Source: Paenibacillus sp. AN1007
Lineage (GTDB): Bacteria; Bacillota; Bacilli; Paenibacillales; Paenibacillaceae
Direction: 5' to 3'
Length of the DNA stretch: 64,000 nucleotides
Assembly: GCF_040702995.1 (NCBI RefSeq)
Contig: NZ_CP159992.1
Coordinates: 1,017,501-1,081,500 of the forward strand
Of the stretch, positions 1-8,807 are shown one piece after another. Numbering within the stretch: the stretch's first letter is position 1; every line of letters starts with the position of its first letter. Position numbers and translations under genes: made by a program. The notes under the pieces are model-generated. The model worked only from the letters and a program-made list of their open reading frames with translations. It was not told the DNA's origin and ran no database searches.

Positions 1-1551
1 GCACTCTCCTATCCGTTAACGATTTTTCCTATCGTGGAAAAAATGACGGAGTTCTGGACGAGCAGCGAGGAACTGGATCGCCTGCAGGTTACAGGGCTAT
101 TTTACCAATTTGTCTATGAGCAATTCCGCCAGTGGAAGATGGCACGTCAGCAGCTGGTTGAATCCATGGAGCTGCCAGAGCAGATTGAAGCCTACATTCA
201 GGAGCACTATGCACATTCCATCTCGATGGAGAATATGGCGGCACATTTCCATTACAGCACACATTATCTGGCCCGGGTATTTAAGCGCAAATACGGATGC
301 AGTCCGATGGATTATGTCATTCAAACCCGGATCAAACGGGCCCAGACACTGCTGGCAGAGACGGAGTTCCAGATTCGGGAGGTGGCAGAGACTGTGGGAT
401 ACAAGGACCTGTACTACTTCAGCCGCATTTTCAAACGAACGACAGGAGAGACACCGGCACAATACAAAATGCGCAGCCATCGAATCCAAGGTTCAAATCG
501 TACGAACAAGAGGTCGGAATCGTTCATTGCTGACGGTAACTTGTCTCGTTATATTGGTAATAACGATAATCATTATCAATACGACACATGGAGCGTGAAC
601 GATTTGAATTTTGGTTTTAAGCCTACATTGGCAGTCAGTTTATTATTTAGTTTATCTCTGCTGCTCGCAGCTTGCGGGGGTGGGGCGGAGACCCCGACTG
701 CAGCAGGTACGGATACAGCAGCAAAATCCATGCGAATGTATACGGATGCTTCAGGAAGAAAGGTTGAGATTCCAGCACAGCCTTCGAAACCTGTCATCAT
801 TACCTACGGAGGCTATCTGCTGCCTCTTGGTATGAAACCCGCAGGAGCAAACACGGAAACGCTGGAGCGGTATCCTGAAGAACTCGCAGGTGTGCCGGAC
901 ATTGGTTCGGGTAACGGTAACGTTGAAATGATCTCAGGCCTGGAACCCGACGTAATCATCGTACCGGACTACACAAGCAAGGAAATTGTAGGCACATACG
1001 AGAAGATCGCACCAACGATTACAGTAGCTTGGGGCGGTGATCCGGATGTAATCAATACGCTGAGAACGATGGGCGACATTATGGATCGCAAGGATGAAGC
1101 GGAGCAGTGGATTGCGAAGTTTGAGGAGAAGCTGAAGAGCATTCGCAGTGAATTAAACATCAATATTAAACCGGGGACAACTGCGATGTCATTTGTGATC
1201 TACAATAAGGAGGTTCTGCTCGGCGGTGAAGGTGGTACATTAGGCAAACTGATCTATGAGGATTTCGGGTTCTCGATGCCTGAGCAGTATAAAGTATACT
1301 CTGACGGCGGCACGGTGCTTTCTTTGGAAAAGCTGGCAGACAAGCCCGCAGACTACTTCTTCACTCAGATGGAAGACGAAGAGATGGACCAGATGATGGA
1401 ACTGTTTGAGGAGCCGGTATACCAGAGCATCCCTGCGATCAAAAATAACCGAATTATTAACGTGTCCCGAAACTACTGGAATTACGGGCCGTATCTGGCG
1501 GATAAGGGTCTGGATAGTTTGATTGAGCAGGTGAAGAATCTGCAGCAGTAG
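1..1551 (+). CDS. AraC-type regulator in frame with siderophore-binding lipoprotein (5' end cut)
   Basis: The frame is open from base 1, so the gene starts upstream; the first internal ATG is at 34. Counting from there, residues about 52-147 form the two helix-turn-helix units of an AraC DNA-binding domain. A hydrophobic stretch and lipobox (LLAAC, Cys about 214) follow, then a FecB/FepB-type periplasmic binding domain (about 245-500) for ferric siderophores. The 55-residue joint is low in recognisable sequence and is a translated promoter carrying a Fur box (565-577). A lipoprotein signal in the middle of a cytoplasmic regulator makes little sense. I infer two genes: a regulator, and a lipoprotein starting near TTG 604 with GGAG at 590-593, joined by loss of a stop or a one-base indel. 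Bacillus Btr/YbbB shows that genuine AraC-binding-domain fusions exist, but as far as I know without a lipobox. Confidence 0.75.
   Translation, partial: ALSYPLTIFPIVEKMTEFWTSSEELDRLQVTGLFYQFVYEQFRQWKMARQQLVESMELPEQIEAYIQEHYAHSISMENMAAHFHYSTHYLARVFKRKYGCSPMDYVIQTRIKRAQTLLAETEFQIREVAETVGYKDLYYFSRIFKRTTGETPAQYKMRSHRIQGSNRTNKRSESFIADGNLSRYIGNNDNHYQYDTWSVNDLNFGFKPTLAVSLLFSLSLLLAACGGGAETPTAAGTDTAAKSMRMYTDASGRKVEIPAQPSKPVIITYGGYLLPLGMKPAGANTETLERYPEELAGVPDIGSGNGNVEMISGLEPDVIIVPDYTSKEIVGTYEKIAPTITVAWGGDPDVINTLRTMGDIMDRKDEAEQWIAKFEEKLKSIRSELNINIKPGTTAMSFVIYNKEVLLGGEGGTLGKLIYEDFGFSMPEQYKVYSDGGTVLSLEKLADKPADYFFTQMEDEEMDQMMELFEEPVYQSIPAIKNNRIINVSRNYWNYGPYLADKGLDSLIEQVKNLQQ
541..578 (+). promoter_or_regulatory. 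Fur-box promoter inside the AraC/lipoprotein joint
   Basis: A -35 TTGTCT (541-546) lies 17-18 bases before CGATAAT (564-570), and the -10 overlaps CGATAATCATTATCA (564-578), which matches 14 of 15 positions of the 7-1-7 Fur box. The layout is the same as at the second siderophore operon (23993-24036). It suggests that the lipoprotein half has its own iron-repressed promoter. Confidence 0.7.
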
Positions 1552-1591
1552 GCTGACCCAGACGAGCTGCAGTCATCTGATCTCAACATAG

Positions 1592-1632
1592 GCTATGGAT
1601 GAATCCAATAGGATTCGTTCATGGCTTTTTTT
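1592..1632 (+). terminator. Intrinsic terminator after the lipoprotein
   Basis: Imperfect 15-bp stem (1592-1606 / 1611-1625) with an AATA loop, followed by seven T. Confidence 0.8.
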
Positions 1633-1691
1633 GAGGGGAAATTGAAATGGAGGAGATGCTGCAGTATTCGGGATTGCATGATAAAAAGGTA

Positions 1692-1720
1692 TTGCTAGCG
1701 CTTTCATTATGTGCTAATAT
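1692..1720 (+). promoter_or_regulatory. SigA promoter overlapped by a CcpA cre site
   Basis: TTGCTA (1692-1697), a 17-base spacer and TAATAT (1715-1720) form a SigA-type promoter. TGCTAGCGCTTTCA (1693-1706) reads on the other strand as TGAAAGCGCTAGCA, a full match to the cre consensus TGWNANCGNTNNCA. Carbon catabolite repression of the leader and esterase downstream is inferred. Confidence 0.7.
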
Positions 1721-1850
1721 CACGATAATAACAGGATTGTAACCGATCTGAGGGCAAGACCTGTTCCAGTTCATTCGTTGGATCATTCATCAGACGATTG
1801 ATTGCGTCTATTAAAGTAAGCCAATTTAATACCATACCTCATTATTCTCA

Positions 1851-1879
1851 GGGTTGTTACGTAATTGCAGGCAAAACCT
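1851..1879 (+). promoter_or_regulatory. LicT/BglG-type ribonucleic antiterminator (RAT)
   Basis: The 5' part GGGTTGTTAC (1851-1860) and the 3' part GCAGGCAAAACCT (1867-1879) are near-exact matches to RAT elements of beta-glucoside and sucrose operons. The apical segment is one base shorter than in the bgl/lic examples I remember. Its 3' end overlaps the 5' arm of the following terminator, the arrangement needed for PTS-controlled antitermination. No BglG/LicT-type protein is encoded in the window. Confidence 0.8.
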
Positions 1880-1940
1880 GAATTGAGGGCGGCAGACCAT
1901 GCTATAGCACAGTCTGTTTGCCTTTGATTCAGGTTTTTTT
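1873..1940 (+). terminator. Leader terminator paired with the RAT
   Basis: Outer arms AAACCTGAAT (1873-1882) and ATTCAGGTTT (1926-1935) enclose an inner stem of GGC.GCAGAC with GTCTGTTTGCC, followed by a run of T to 1940. It overlaps the RAT and lies about 195 bases before the esterase start. Confidence 0.8.
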
Positions 1941-2134
1941 ATATAAAAAATCGGCCTGAATGTCATAACTGAAAGGGTGCAGCAGTTCATGTCAGCAGAG
2001 AGGGGGGCCGCTCTTCCATTCATCCACGAACCAGAAATAGAATGATCCGAACTTTGGAATACTGTACCGAGCGGTGCATAATTTCTAAACTATTTTCCTA
2101 TCATACACGACTAGACAGCGAGGAGATTAAACCC

Positions 2135-4394
2135 ATGAAAAAAATGAAACGTTCTATTGCAGCAGCAGCGATTCTGAGCATGTGTGTATCTGGTCTACCT
2201 GCATTTGCAGCAGGAAATACAGCTCCATCCTTGTCCCCGACTATGGACAAACTGGTAAAAGCAGAGCTGATTCGCGGGAACGGACAGGGCGTAAATACGG
2301 CCTACCTGGATAAACATGCCACACGTATTCAAGCCGCAGTGCTTTACTTGCGTTTATCTGGTCTGGAGAAAGAAGCACTTGCCTATCAAGGAACCGATAC
2401 GTTTAAGGATGCCGCTCAGGCAGGCAAGGTGCTGCAGCCCGTCGTTGGATACTTGAAGCAGCATCCTTATTTGGCTGGCGTGGTTACGGAACCGGAACGT
2501 TTTGCGCCTAACGCTCCACTGACGGCAGAGGAATATGCAGCGCTGCCTGCTCAAAGTTCTTGGTTATGAAGCAGGTACGGATTACAAGTCAGGAGAAGCT
2601 TCCGCGTTTGCGGCAAACCACGGCATCAAAGCCCTTCAAGGAAAAGGCACGGCACAGCTGACCAATCGTTTGATGGCAGAAGCGACCGCACAGGCATTGC
2701 AAGCTCAGCTCAAAAATGGTACAGGTACGCTGGAACAGTTCTGGTCAAAACATAAGCAGGACGGTGCATTTAAACCTCAAACGTTACAGCAAACGAAATA
2801 TGGTGCCATCGATGGCAAAACTTATGAAGAATATGGCACGCTTGGTTGGCTTGGTGTTCCATATGCGGCACCTCCGGTAGGCGAACTGCGCTGGAAAGCA
2901 CCGCAAGAACCGAAGGCTTGGACAGGAACAAGAGAAGCCAAAGAGTTCGCGGCAAACAGCCTGCAAATATCCGGTAAAACAACAGCAGGCAGTGAAGATT
3001 CCTTATATCTGAACATCTGGCGTCCGAATACAACCAGCACCAAACTGCCGGTTATGGTATTCCTGCACGGCGGTGGTAATATGACCGGATCAGGAAAGGA
3101 CTTTCAGGGGGAACAGCTAGCACGAAATACGAATAGCATCGTTATCTCGGTGAACTATCGTTTGGGAGCGCTTGGTTTCTTCCAGAATGCTGCGCTGAAA
3201 ACAGGTAACGCGCTTGACGATTCCGGTAACTACGGCCTGCTGGATGCATTCCGTGCACTAGAGTGGGTGCAGGATAACATTGCAGGTTTTGGCGGCGATA
3301 CAGGGAATGTGACACTTGCAGGTCAATCTGCTGGTGCACGGGATGTTCTCGCAACACTTATCTCCCCGCTTAGCAAGGGATTGTATCAAAAAGCGATTGC
3401 TTTCAGCGGTGGTTTGACGACGGCTTCCTCTGAGGAAGGACAGCAGAAATCCGAGGATGCCATTGTGAAGCTGATTGTCCAAGAAGGCAAAGCTGCAAAT
3501 GAGGATGAAGCCAAAGCTTGGATTAGCAAGCAAACACCTGCACAGCTCGAAAGCTATCTGCGTGCACTGCCTGCGGACAAACTGGTGACGGTATTCGGTG
3601 CAACGGCTATCCGCATGCAGCCCTTCCCGCATCTGTTCCGTGATGGTACGGTGATTCCAAAAGAAGGTTTTGATGCGATCAGCAGCGGCAATTATGCTAA
3701 AGTCCCTGTGCTGCTCGGCAGCCTGGAAACGGAGTTCTCCGCTTTTGCTTTTGGCGATCCCAACTTTGTTCCATCCATCAATGACGGAACATTGTTCACA
3801 GATCAGACGAAAGCGGCTCAATATGCGGCTGCAATTAAATATGGCAGCGAGGCGTACGCAGGCTTTAATGCGGAGCGTGTAGCAGAGAAATTAACCAGTG
3901 CGGCAGGTCAGCCGCCAGTATATGCGTATCGTTTTGCATGGGGAACCCAGCCTGGCGTCATCTCGGAACGACTGTACACCCTGTTGGGTGCTCCGCATGG
4001 TGCCGATATGGACTTCTACACAGGAAAAGCAGCAGGTATTGCAGCGTACTTCCCTGAAGGTTACTTTAGCGATGCTAACAAGCCGGGGCGTGAACAGCTG
4101 TCTGCTGCGATGGCAGCCTACCTAAAGCAGTTCCTGTACACGGGGAGTCCTGGTACGGGGAGTCCTGGTACGGGGGGAACGGCCGCTCTTGCTGCATGGA
4201 CACCATGGACGAAGAATGCCAAGGCTCCGATTATGCGTCTGGATGCCAATAACACAACCGCCGAGATCGGCATGTCATCCCAATATAATCAGGGCAAAGA
4301 TGCTGTGATGGCCAAGATGAAGAAAGAGCTGCCTGAAGAGACATACCAGCTGTTGAACGAAAAAGTGCTTGCAGGCCGTTTCTTCTGGGATTGA
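2135..4394 (+). pseudogene. Secreted SLH-like carboxylesterase type B, split by a frameshift
   Basis: The start is ATG 2135 after GAGGAGATT. The first frame gives a signal peptide (KKMKRS, hydrophobic core, AFAAG) and two SLH-like segments, then stops at 2569. The second frame, open from 2535, continues the same protein: a type B carboxylesterase (para-nitrobenzyl esterase family) with GQSAG around the nucleophile Ser, LETE for the acid and GAPHGAD for the catalytic His. One extra C at 2546-2547 explains the break, since removing it restores EEYAALLLKVLGYEAG. Signal and catalytic domain are separated, so as written no secreted enzyme is made. It may be a real mutation or a sequencing error. 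The gene sits behind a cre promoter and a LicT-type RAT. Confidence 0.85.
4140..4175 (+). repeat. 15-bp tandem repeat in the esterase
   Basis: Two copies of acggggagtcctggt (4140-4154, 4155-4169) plus six bases of a third encode TGSPG repeats in a surface-loop-like segment. Copy number could vary by slippage without shifting the frame. Confidence 0.8.
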
Positions 4395-4430
4395 TGAAAA
4401 AGTATAGAAATTAACTTAAAATGAGAATGA

Positions 4431-4460
4431 AGGACAGGGGATCGCTGCTCTGTCCTTTTT
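4431..4460 (+). terminator. Intrinsic terminator after the esterase
   Basis: AGGACAG (4431-4437) pairs with CTGTCCT (4450-4456), followed by T. Confidence 0.75.
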
Positions 4461-4514
4461 GGTTATCCTAAACAAATACATAGTAAAGATGATAAATAAT
4501 CGGATGAAAAGGGA

Positions 4515-4546
4515 TTGACTTTCCCCTGCACGGGAGACTGTATACT
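4515..4546 (+). promoter_or_regulatory. MerR-type promoter with over-long spacer and dyad
   Basis: TTGACT (4515-4520) and TATACT (4541-4546) are 20 bases apart. The spacer holds a near-palindrome TTCCCCTGCACGGGAG. A long spacer with the operator between -35 and -10 is the hallmark of promoters that MerR regulators activate by twisting DNA. It probably drives the regulator and the transporter behind it. Confidence 0.7.
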
Positions 4547-4577
4547 CACGTTAAGTTAATGGATTGGAGATGATACA

Positions 4578-5396
4578 TTGTTCAAAATCAGTACATTTGC
4601 CAAGCTCAGCAAGCTTTCTTTAAAAACACTGCGCTATTACGACCAGATCGGTATCCTCAAGCCGCGAAGGGTAGACCACGACACGGGTTACCGATATTAT
4701 TCCGCAGATCAGCTGCTTGAACTGAACCGAATTCTGCTCTATAAGGAATTAGGTTTTACACTGCCTCAGATCGCGCAGCTGCTTCAGGAAGACATCTCTC
4801 ATGAGCAGATTCAGGGTATGTTCAGACTGAAGAGAAGTGAAATCCAGCATATGATTGATACGGAGCAGGCCAAGCTTACCCGTATTGAAGAGCGGATCCA
4901 GCTTATGGAGAAAGACGGGCAGTGGGAGAATGGCCAGGAGATCCGAATTAAGGCGGAGGCTGGCCAGACCTTCATGTTCTACAGCGCAGGCGGGAGAGAA
5001 GAGCATATTCCCGCGCTTCTTCTTCATCTGGATTCACTGCTGACCAAAGAGCTGCGTCAACGGATTCAAGGACCACAGGTTGTTTTGTGGCGAGAGATGG
5101 ACGGAAAAGAGGACGAGTTCGAATTCGAAGTCGGTTATTACGTAACCGATGAACCGGCTGCTGTCCCTGAGCCGTTCCAGCTGCGAAATCTGCCACCAGA
5201 GCCCAGCATCGCTTCCATGGCGTTCCATTCACATTCGAATTTCGATGTGGCAGCCTGTGTGTATTTAGCCAGATGGATAGAGAAAAATAATTATCAGATT
5301 AAAGAGAACGAACCGGGTAGAGAGTTATATTTGCCCTTATCCCCCGAACAGGATGCACAATATATTGAAATCCAGATTCCTATCACCTGCTGGTAA
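4578..5396 (+). CDS. MerR-family multidrug-sensing regulator (BltR/BmrR type)
   Basis: TTG start chosen because GGAG ends eight bases before it. Residues 1-75 are a MerR winged helix-turn-helix (FAKLSKLSLKTLRYYDQIG, then RVDHDTGYRYYSADQL), followed by a coiled coil (about 78-115) and a C-terminal GyrI/BmrR-like ligand-binding domain (about 120-272). It is 272 aa, normal for BmrR/BltR relatives. It lies 42 bases upstream of an MFS efflux gene on the same strand, so it probably activates both from the 20-bp-spacer promoter when a lipophilic cation or drug is bound. The ligand cannot be told from sequence. Confidence 0.9.
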   Translation: MFKISTFAKLSKLSLKTLRYYDQIGILKPRRVDHDTGYRYYSADQLLELNRILLYKELGFTLPQIAQLLQEDISHEQIQGMFRLKRSEIQHMIDTEQAKLTRIEERIQLMEKDGQWENGQEIRIKAEAGQTFMFYSAGGREEHIPALLLHLDSLLTKELRQRIQGPQVVLWREMDGKEDEFEFEVGYYVTDEPAAVPEPFQLRNLPPEPSIASMAFHSHSNFDVAACVYLARWIEKNNYQIKENEPGRELYLPLSPEQDAQYIEIQIPITCW

Positions 5397-5438
5397 CGGG
5401 GATCGATTAAAAACGTATAGAAGATGGAGTGAACACGA

Positions 5439-6626
5439 TTGAAAAATAAAGGAACCATATATATTCTGGCACTGGCCGTATTTTTGATTGGTACAATTGA
5501 ATACATTATTACCGGAATTATCGAGATGATTGCTGGGGACCTTGGTGTGTCCACTGCCGAAGCCGGATTGCTTGTGACGGTATTTGCCCTTGCGGCAGCC
5601 ATTCTTGCTCCGATTCTGATTGCCGTGACAATCAATGTAGATCGCAGGAAGCTGATGCTGCTGACCTTCGGTGTATTTATTGCCAGCAATGGCATCATGA
5701 TGTTTGATCTTTCGTATGAAGCGATGCTCGGCATACGCATTATTCAGGGAGCAAGCGGAGGTATGACAACTGTTGTTGCCATGGCCGCAGCGACAAGGCT
5801 GGTGGAGAATGAGAAGAGAGGCAATGCGATCGGAATCATTCTGATGGGACTCAGCAGCTCGCTGGTGCTTGGCGTCCCGATCGGTACATTTTTCAGTGAG
5901 ATGTTTGGCTGGAAGGTTCTATTTATTGTCATTGGTATCCTGAGTATTATTCCATTTCTGATCATCCATCGTAAGGTTCCGGCAATCAAAGAGGAAGAGC
6001 AGGTGACGATGGGCATGCAGCTCTCGATGCTGAAAAATAAAGCAGTTCTGGTCGCGCTGATGATGACACTGCTGTACGTGGGCGGTTACGCAGCGTTGTT
6101 CACGTACATTACGCCATTTTTGCAAACGACCTCGTCTCTGTCCATGACCGAAATCAGTCTGATTTTGTTCCTGGCGGGTGTCTGCAGCTTTATCGGTTCC
6201 AAACTGGGTGGACAATTGGCTGATGCCAAAGGGCCCAAATTCACCATTTTCCTCGGGCTGGTCCTGCAGGGGCTAACGCTTCTTTTATTTGCTGTGACCG
6301 GATCACATCTGATTCTGCTGATTCTGGTACTGATGGTGTTTATGCTAGCTACGTGGAGTATTTCCCCTGCTCAGCAGCTGTATCTGGTTACACTGGCACC
6401 TCGCAGCCCGGACATCGCGCTGAGTATAAACACATCATTTATTCAATTTGGCTTTGCCATGGGCTCCGGATTGGGCGGGCTTGTCATCAGCCGGGCTTCG
6501 GTCCTCGCTTTGAACTGGGCAGGTTTTGCCGCGATCTGTATCGCTCTCTTATTCGCCATATTACAGTTTAGGGGAACAGGCAGCAGGAGAGCCGCAGCCT
6601 CTGGCGAGAAGGTCAATGCGCAGTAA
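5439..6626 (+). CDS. MFS efflux transporter (DHA1, AraJ-like)
   Basis: TTG start behind GATGGAGTG. 395 aa with about 12 hydrophobic segments. The start (ALAVFLIGTIEYIITGIIEMIAGDLGVS) is typical of DHA1 drug and sugar-efflux permeases, and the motif A loop DRRKLM follows TM2. It is probably co-transcribed with the MerR regulator, making a drug-inducible export unit. The substrate is unknown. The C-terminus (RGTGSRRAAASG) is cytosolic and basic. Confidence 0.88.
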   Translation: MKNKGTIYILALAVFLIGTIEYIITGIIEMIAGDLGVSTAEAGLLVTVFALAAAILAPILIAVTINVDRRKLMLLTFGVFIASNGIMMFDLSYEAMLGIRIIQGASGGMTTVVAMAAATRLVENEKRGNAIGIILMGLSSSLVLGVPIGTFFSEMFGWKVLFIVIGILSIIPFLIIHRKVPAIKEEEQVTMGMQLSMLKNKAVLVALMMTLLYVGGYAALFTYITPFLQTTSSLSMTEISLILFLAGVCSFIGSKLGGQLADAKGPKFTIFLGLVLQGLTLLLFAVTGSHLILLILVLMVFMLATWSISPAQQLYLVTLAPRSPDIALSINTSFIQFGFAMGSGLGGLVISRASVLALNWAGFAAICIALLFAILQFRGTGSRRAAASGEKVNAQ

Positions 6627-6761
6627 GATGCGTCGAAGCAGCGAATATTGGTCAGATAAAGTCAGAAGGTCAAAAATAGTCAAAACAAAAGAAAAAACGA
6701 TCTATTTTTATTTATTGAGCCAAGACAGGGGATTATCGCTTTATATCGATTTTCATCGGCT

Positions 6762-6790
6762 TTGAACCTTGGCGGTATCCTGACTACAAT
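6762..6790 (+). promoter_or_regulatory. SigA-type promoter of hsp20
   Basis: TTGAAC (6762-6767), 17-base spacer, TACAAT (6785-6790). No CIRCE or CtsR-type repeat was seen near it. Confidence 0.6.
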
Positions 6791-6840
6791 AATAGATGTA
6801 AGCAGTATTAAATCCAACCACATTTAAGGAGATGGTGTTT

Positions 6841-7284
6841 ATGTTTGATCTGATTCCATTTCGCAGAAGAAATGAAGAGCCGTTCGGACAGATGCTGAAA
6901 TCCTTCCATGACATGGTTGATACCTCATTTTTCTCGTCATTCGGAACCGGTATGCAGCCATTTCGCACGGATATTCGGGAGGAAAACGGCAAATATCTGG
7001 TCGAGGCGGAGCTTCCGGGCATTGCGAAAGAAGACATCGACATTCAGGTCGAAGGCAATGAGCTTGTGATTCGCGCGAAACGCAATGAACTGGTTGAGCA
7101 GAAGGATGACGATAATCGGATCATTCGGCAGGAGCGCCGCGCCGGAGAATTTGTCCGCCGTTTCTACGTGGATCATATCGATGAGGAAAATATTAAGGCA
7201 CGGCTTGAAAATGGGGTGCTGAAGCTGGATATTCCGAAACGTCCAGGCGATGAGCATCCGCGGAAACGCATTCAGATCGACTAA
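6841..7284 (+). CDS. Hsp20/alpha-crystallin small heat shock protein
   Basis: ATG 6841 was chosen over ATG 6832 because AAGGAG (6826-6831) touches the earlier one and is nine bases from this. The protein is 147 aa. An N-terminal arm is followed by an alpha-crystallin domain (about 40-135) with the family signatures AELPGIAKEDIDIQVEGNEL and LENGVLKLDIPK, and a C-terminal IQI that fits the IxI oligomerisation motif. It is an ATP-independent holdase that binds unfolding proteins in the cytoplasm. It stands alone with its own promoter and a strong terminator. Confidence 0.95.
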   Translation: MFDLIPFRRRNEEPFGQMLKSFHDMVDTSFFSSFGTGMQPFRTDIREENGKYLVEAELPGIAKEDIDIQVEGNELVIRAKRNELVEQKDDDNRIIRQERRAGEFVRRFYVDHIDEENIKARLENGVLKLDIPKRPGDEHPRKRIQID

Positions 7285-7368
7285 GTGAACCGCTTAGATG
7301 AGAAGTACAGATGGCGCATATAGATTGAATATGTATACAAATGATACGTAAAAGAATGATAAGTAAAA

Positions 7369-7407
7369 GGCGTTAACATTCTGCAATGGATGTTAACGCC
7401 TTTTTTT
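7369..7407 (+). terminator. Intrinsic terminator after hsp20
   Basis: Perfect 11-bp stem GGCGTTAACAT / ATGTTAACGCC with seven T. Confidence 0.9.
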
Positions 7408-7478
7408 GAACTGCATTTTTACATAGAGAACGAAACTCAGATACAAGCAGTGTTCTTAGAAAGAGGCGGGAGTGTGGC

Positions 7479-8036
7479 TCATTTTTCTGCAGCAGCCTGC
7501 ATAAGTGCATAGATTTTACGTGTGGTATTGACGTTTCGGACGGTCATATACGAATAAACTTTGGATCCGCCCAGCTTGTTCATGCCGCTTTTTGATGCTT
7601 CCTCCCTGCTGACCGAATACAGAAGGGCTCCAGGGACATAGATCAACGTTCCGATTCCCGGTTTGAGGGGAAGTTTCTCGATCACATCGGCATTGTTTAT
7701 TTCATCCCACAAAAAAAGAACATCACTTTTGGCCTGATCATCATTGGACCAGTCTGGAGGCAGTGCCTGCATGACCCTATGCATCTCATTCATATCACGC
7801 ACGAGCACTTTGATCTGCAAACCGAAATCGGCCGCAATGGCCTGTTCCAGAAGTTCGGATAACTCCATATGGGCATCCGTCCGCTTCTCGTGATCTGCAA
7901 AGATGATGTTACCGGAATTGATGTAAGTCACCACCTCCTGCATACCAGCCCGTTCAAACGTTTCCTTCAGCTGCTTCATCCCGATTTTGTTATTGCCGCC
8001 TACATTAATGCCCCGCAGCAGAGCTGCATAGATCAT
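7479..8036 (-). CDS. DUF1697 family protein
   Basis: ATG start behind GGGGGGTGGATC. 185 aa. It opens with the family signature YAALLRGINVGGNNKIGMKQL and later has YINSGNIIF, both hallmarks of DUF1697. The fold is known from structures but no biochemical role is established that I can name. It is the second of two minus-strand genes, 56 bases after the SUKH gene, and may share its transcript. Confidence 0.9.
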   Translation of the reverse strand: MIYAALLRGINVGGNNKIGMKQLKETFERAGMQEVVTYINSGNIIFADHEKRTDAHMELSELLEQAIAADFGLQIKVLVRDMNEMHRVMQALPPDWSNDDQAKSDVLFLWDEINNADVIEKLPLKPGIGTLIYVPGALLYSVSREEASKSGMNKLGGSKVYSYMTVRNVNTTRKIYALMQAAAEK

Positions 8037-8092
8037 AGATCCACCCCCCGTTTTCGATTTCTTGATATGGTGTGCACAAGATGCCGTGCAGA

Positions 8093-8740
8093 TTAGATGG
8101 ACAGATATTCAAGAAGGTGCGCTGTCCATTTTTCGCCAAGCAGAGCCTGTAGTTTCGGCTGTACTTGAGAGAGATATTCAGGCTTTGTCTCGTAGGTTTC
8201 TTCGTCCTTCACTTCTCCGGCCATAGAACGTGCTTCTTCAATCAGAAGGGCAAGAGCGCTGAAAAAGTCGGCAAGAGAATCGGCGATACGTTTCGGTTCC
8301 CCACCCTCAAATGCAGCATAGACAGGAGAATGGGGAGCTTGTGTGTCAACGATAACAGGATCATCATTCACATTGGCGATCACAACATGATGCGGCGGCC
8401 AGGAATCAGATTCTTCGTAAGGTTCCTGAACCCCAATCCAGCGAAATCCCAGCTGCTGACGATGCAGATGCTCTGGAGAGGCGAAAAACAGCAGGGCGGC
8501 ATCGCCGATTTCGACAGCTGCATTCTTCATTTTCAGTGTTCCTTCGGCTTGAGCGTCTACCATCTCATAGTGACTATAGAGGTATTGGAGTTCAGGCGAA
8601 AGAAAAATACGCTTGTCCACTTCCGGCTGAACGGGAAGCACCCGAGGCCGCAGATCGTGATTTTGAAAAAGTCCGTAGGCTTCATTATATAAGTCTTGTT
8701 GTTCCACAAAACGGGTTAAGGCTGCATTCAGTGATTGCAT
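8093..8740 (-). CDS. SUKH (SMI1/KNR4)-like protein
   Basis: ATG start with AGGAGGGA about ten bases upstream. 215 aa, no signal peptide. The middle has the SUKH layout: a hydrophobic strand (AALLFFASPEHL), a WIGVQEP turn, HHVVIANVNDDPVIVD, and the helix IADSLADFFSALALLIEEA. SUKH proteins are often immunity proteins against contact-dependent or polymorphic toxins, but stand-alone copies are frequent in Paenibacillus and usually have no known partner. No toxin gene is near. Confidence 0.6.
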   Translation of the reverse strand: MQSLNAALTRFVEQQDLYNEAYGLFQNHDLRPRVLPVQPEVDKRIFLSPELQYLYSHYEMVDAQAEGTLKMKNAAVEIGDAALLFFASPEHLHRQQLGFRWIGVQEPYEESDSWPPHHVVIANVNDDPVIVDTQAPHSPVYAAFEGGEPKRIADSLADFFSALALLIEEARSMAGEVKDEETYETKPEYLSQVQPKLQALLGEKWTAHLLEYLSI

Positions 8741-8807
8741 AGTTGTGCGTCCCTCCTAATCAGTTTTTGTTGTCACTGGTGTAAAGGTTACGAGGGGGCG
8801 GCTGACC

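Noticed and set aside
1851..1940. T-box or c-di-GMP riboswitch in the esterase leader
   Set aside because: No T-box GGTGG motif or GEMM core; the sequence matches a LicT/BglG RAT closely.
3258..3821. Long antisense frame within the esterase gene
   Set aside because: No RBS and no domain; explained as the shadow of the coding frame on the other strand.
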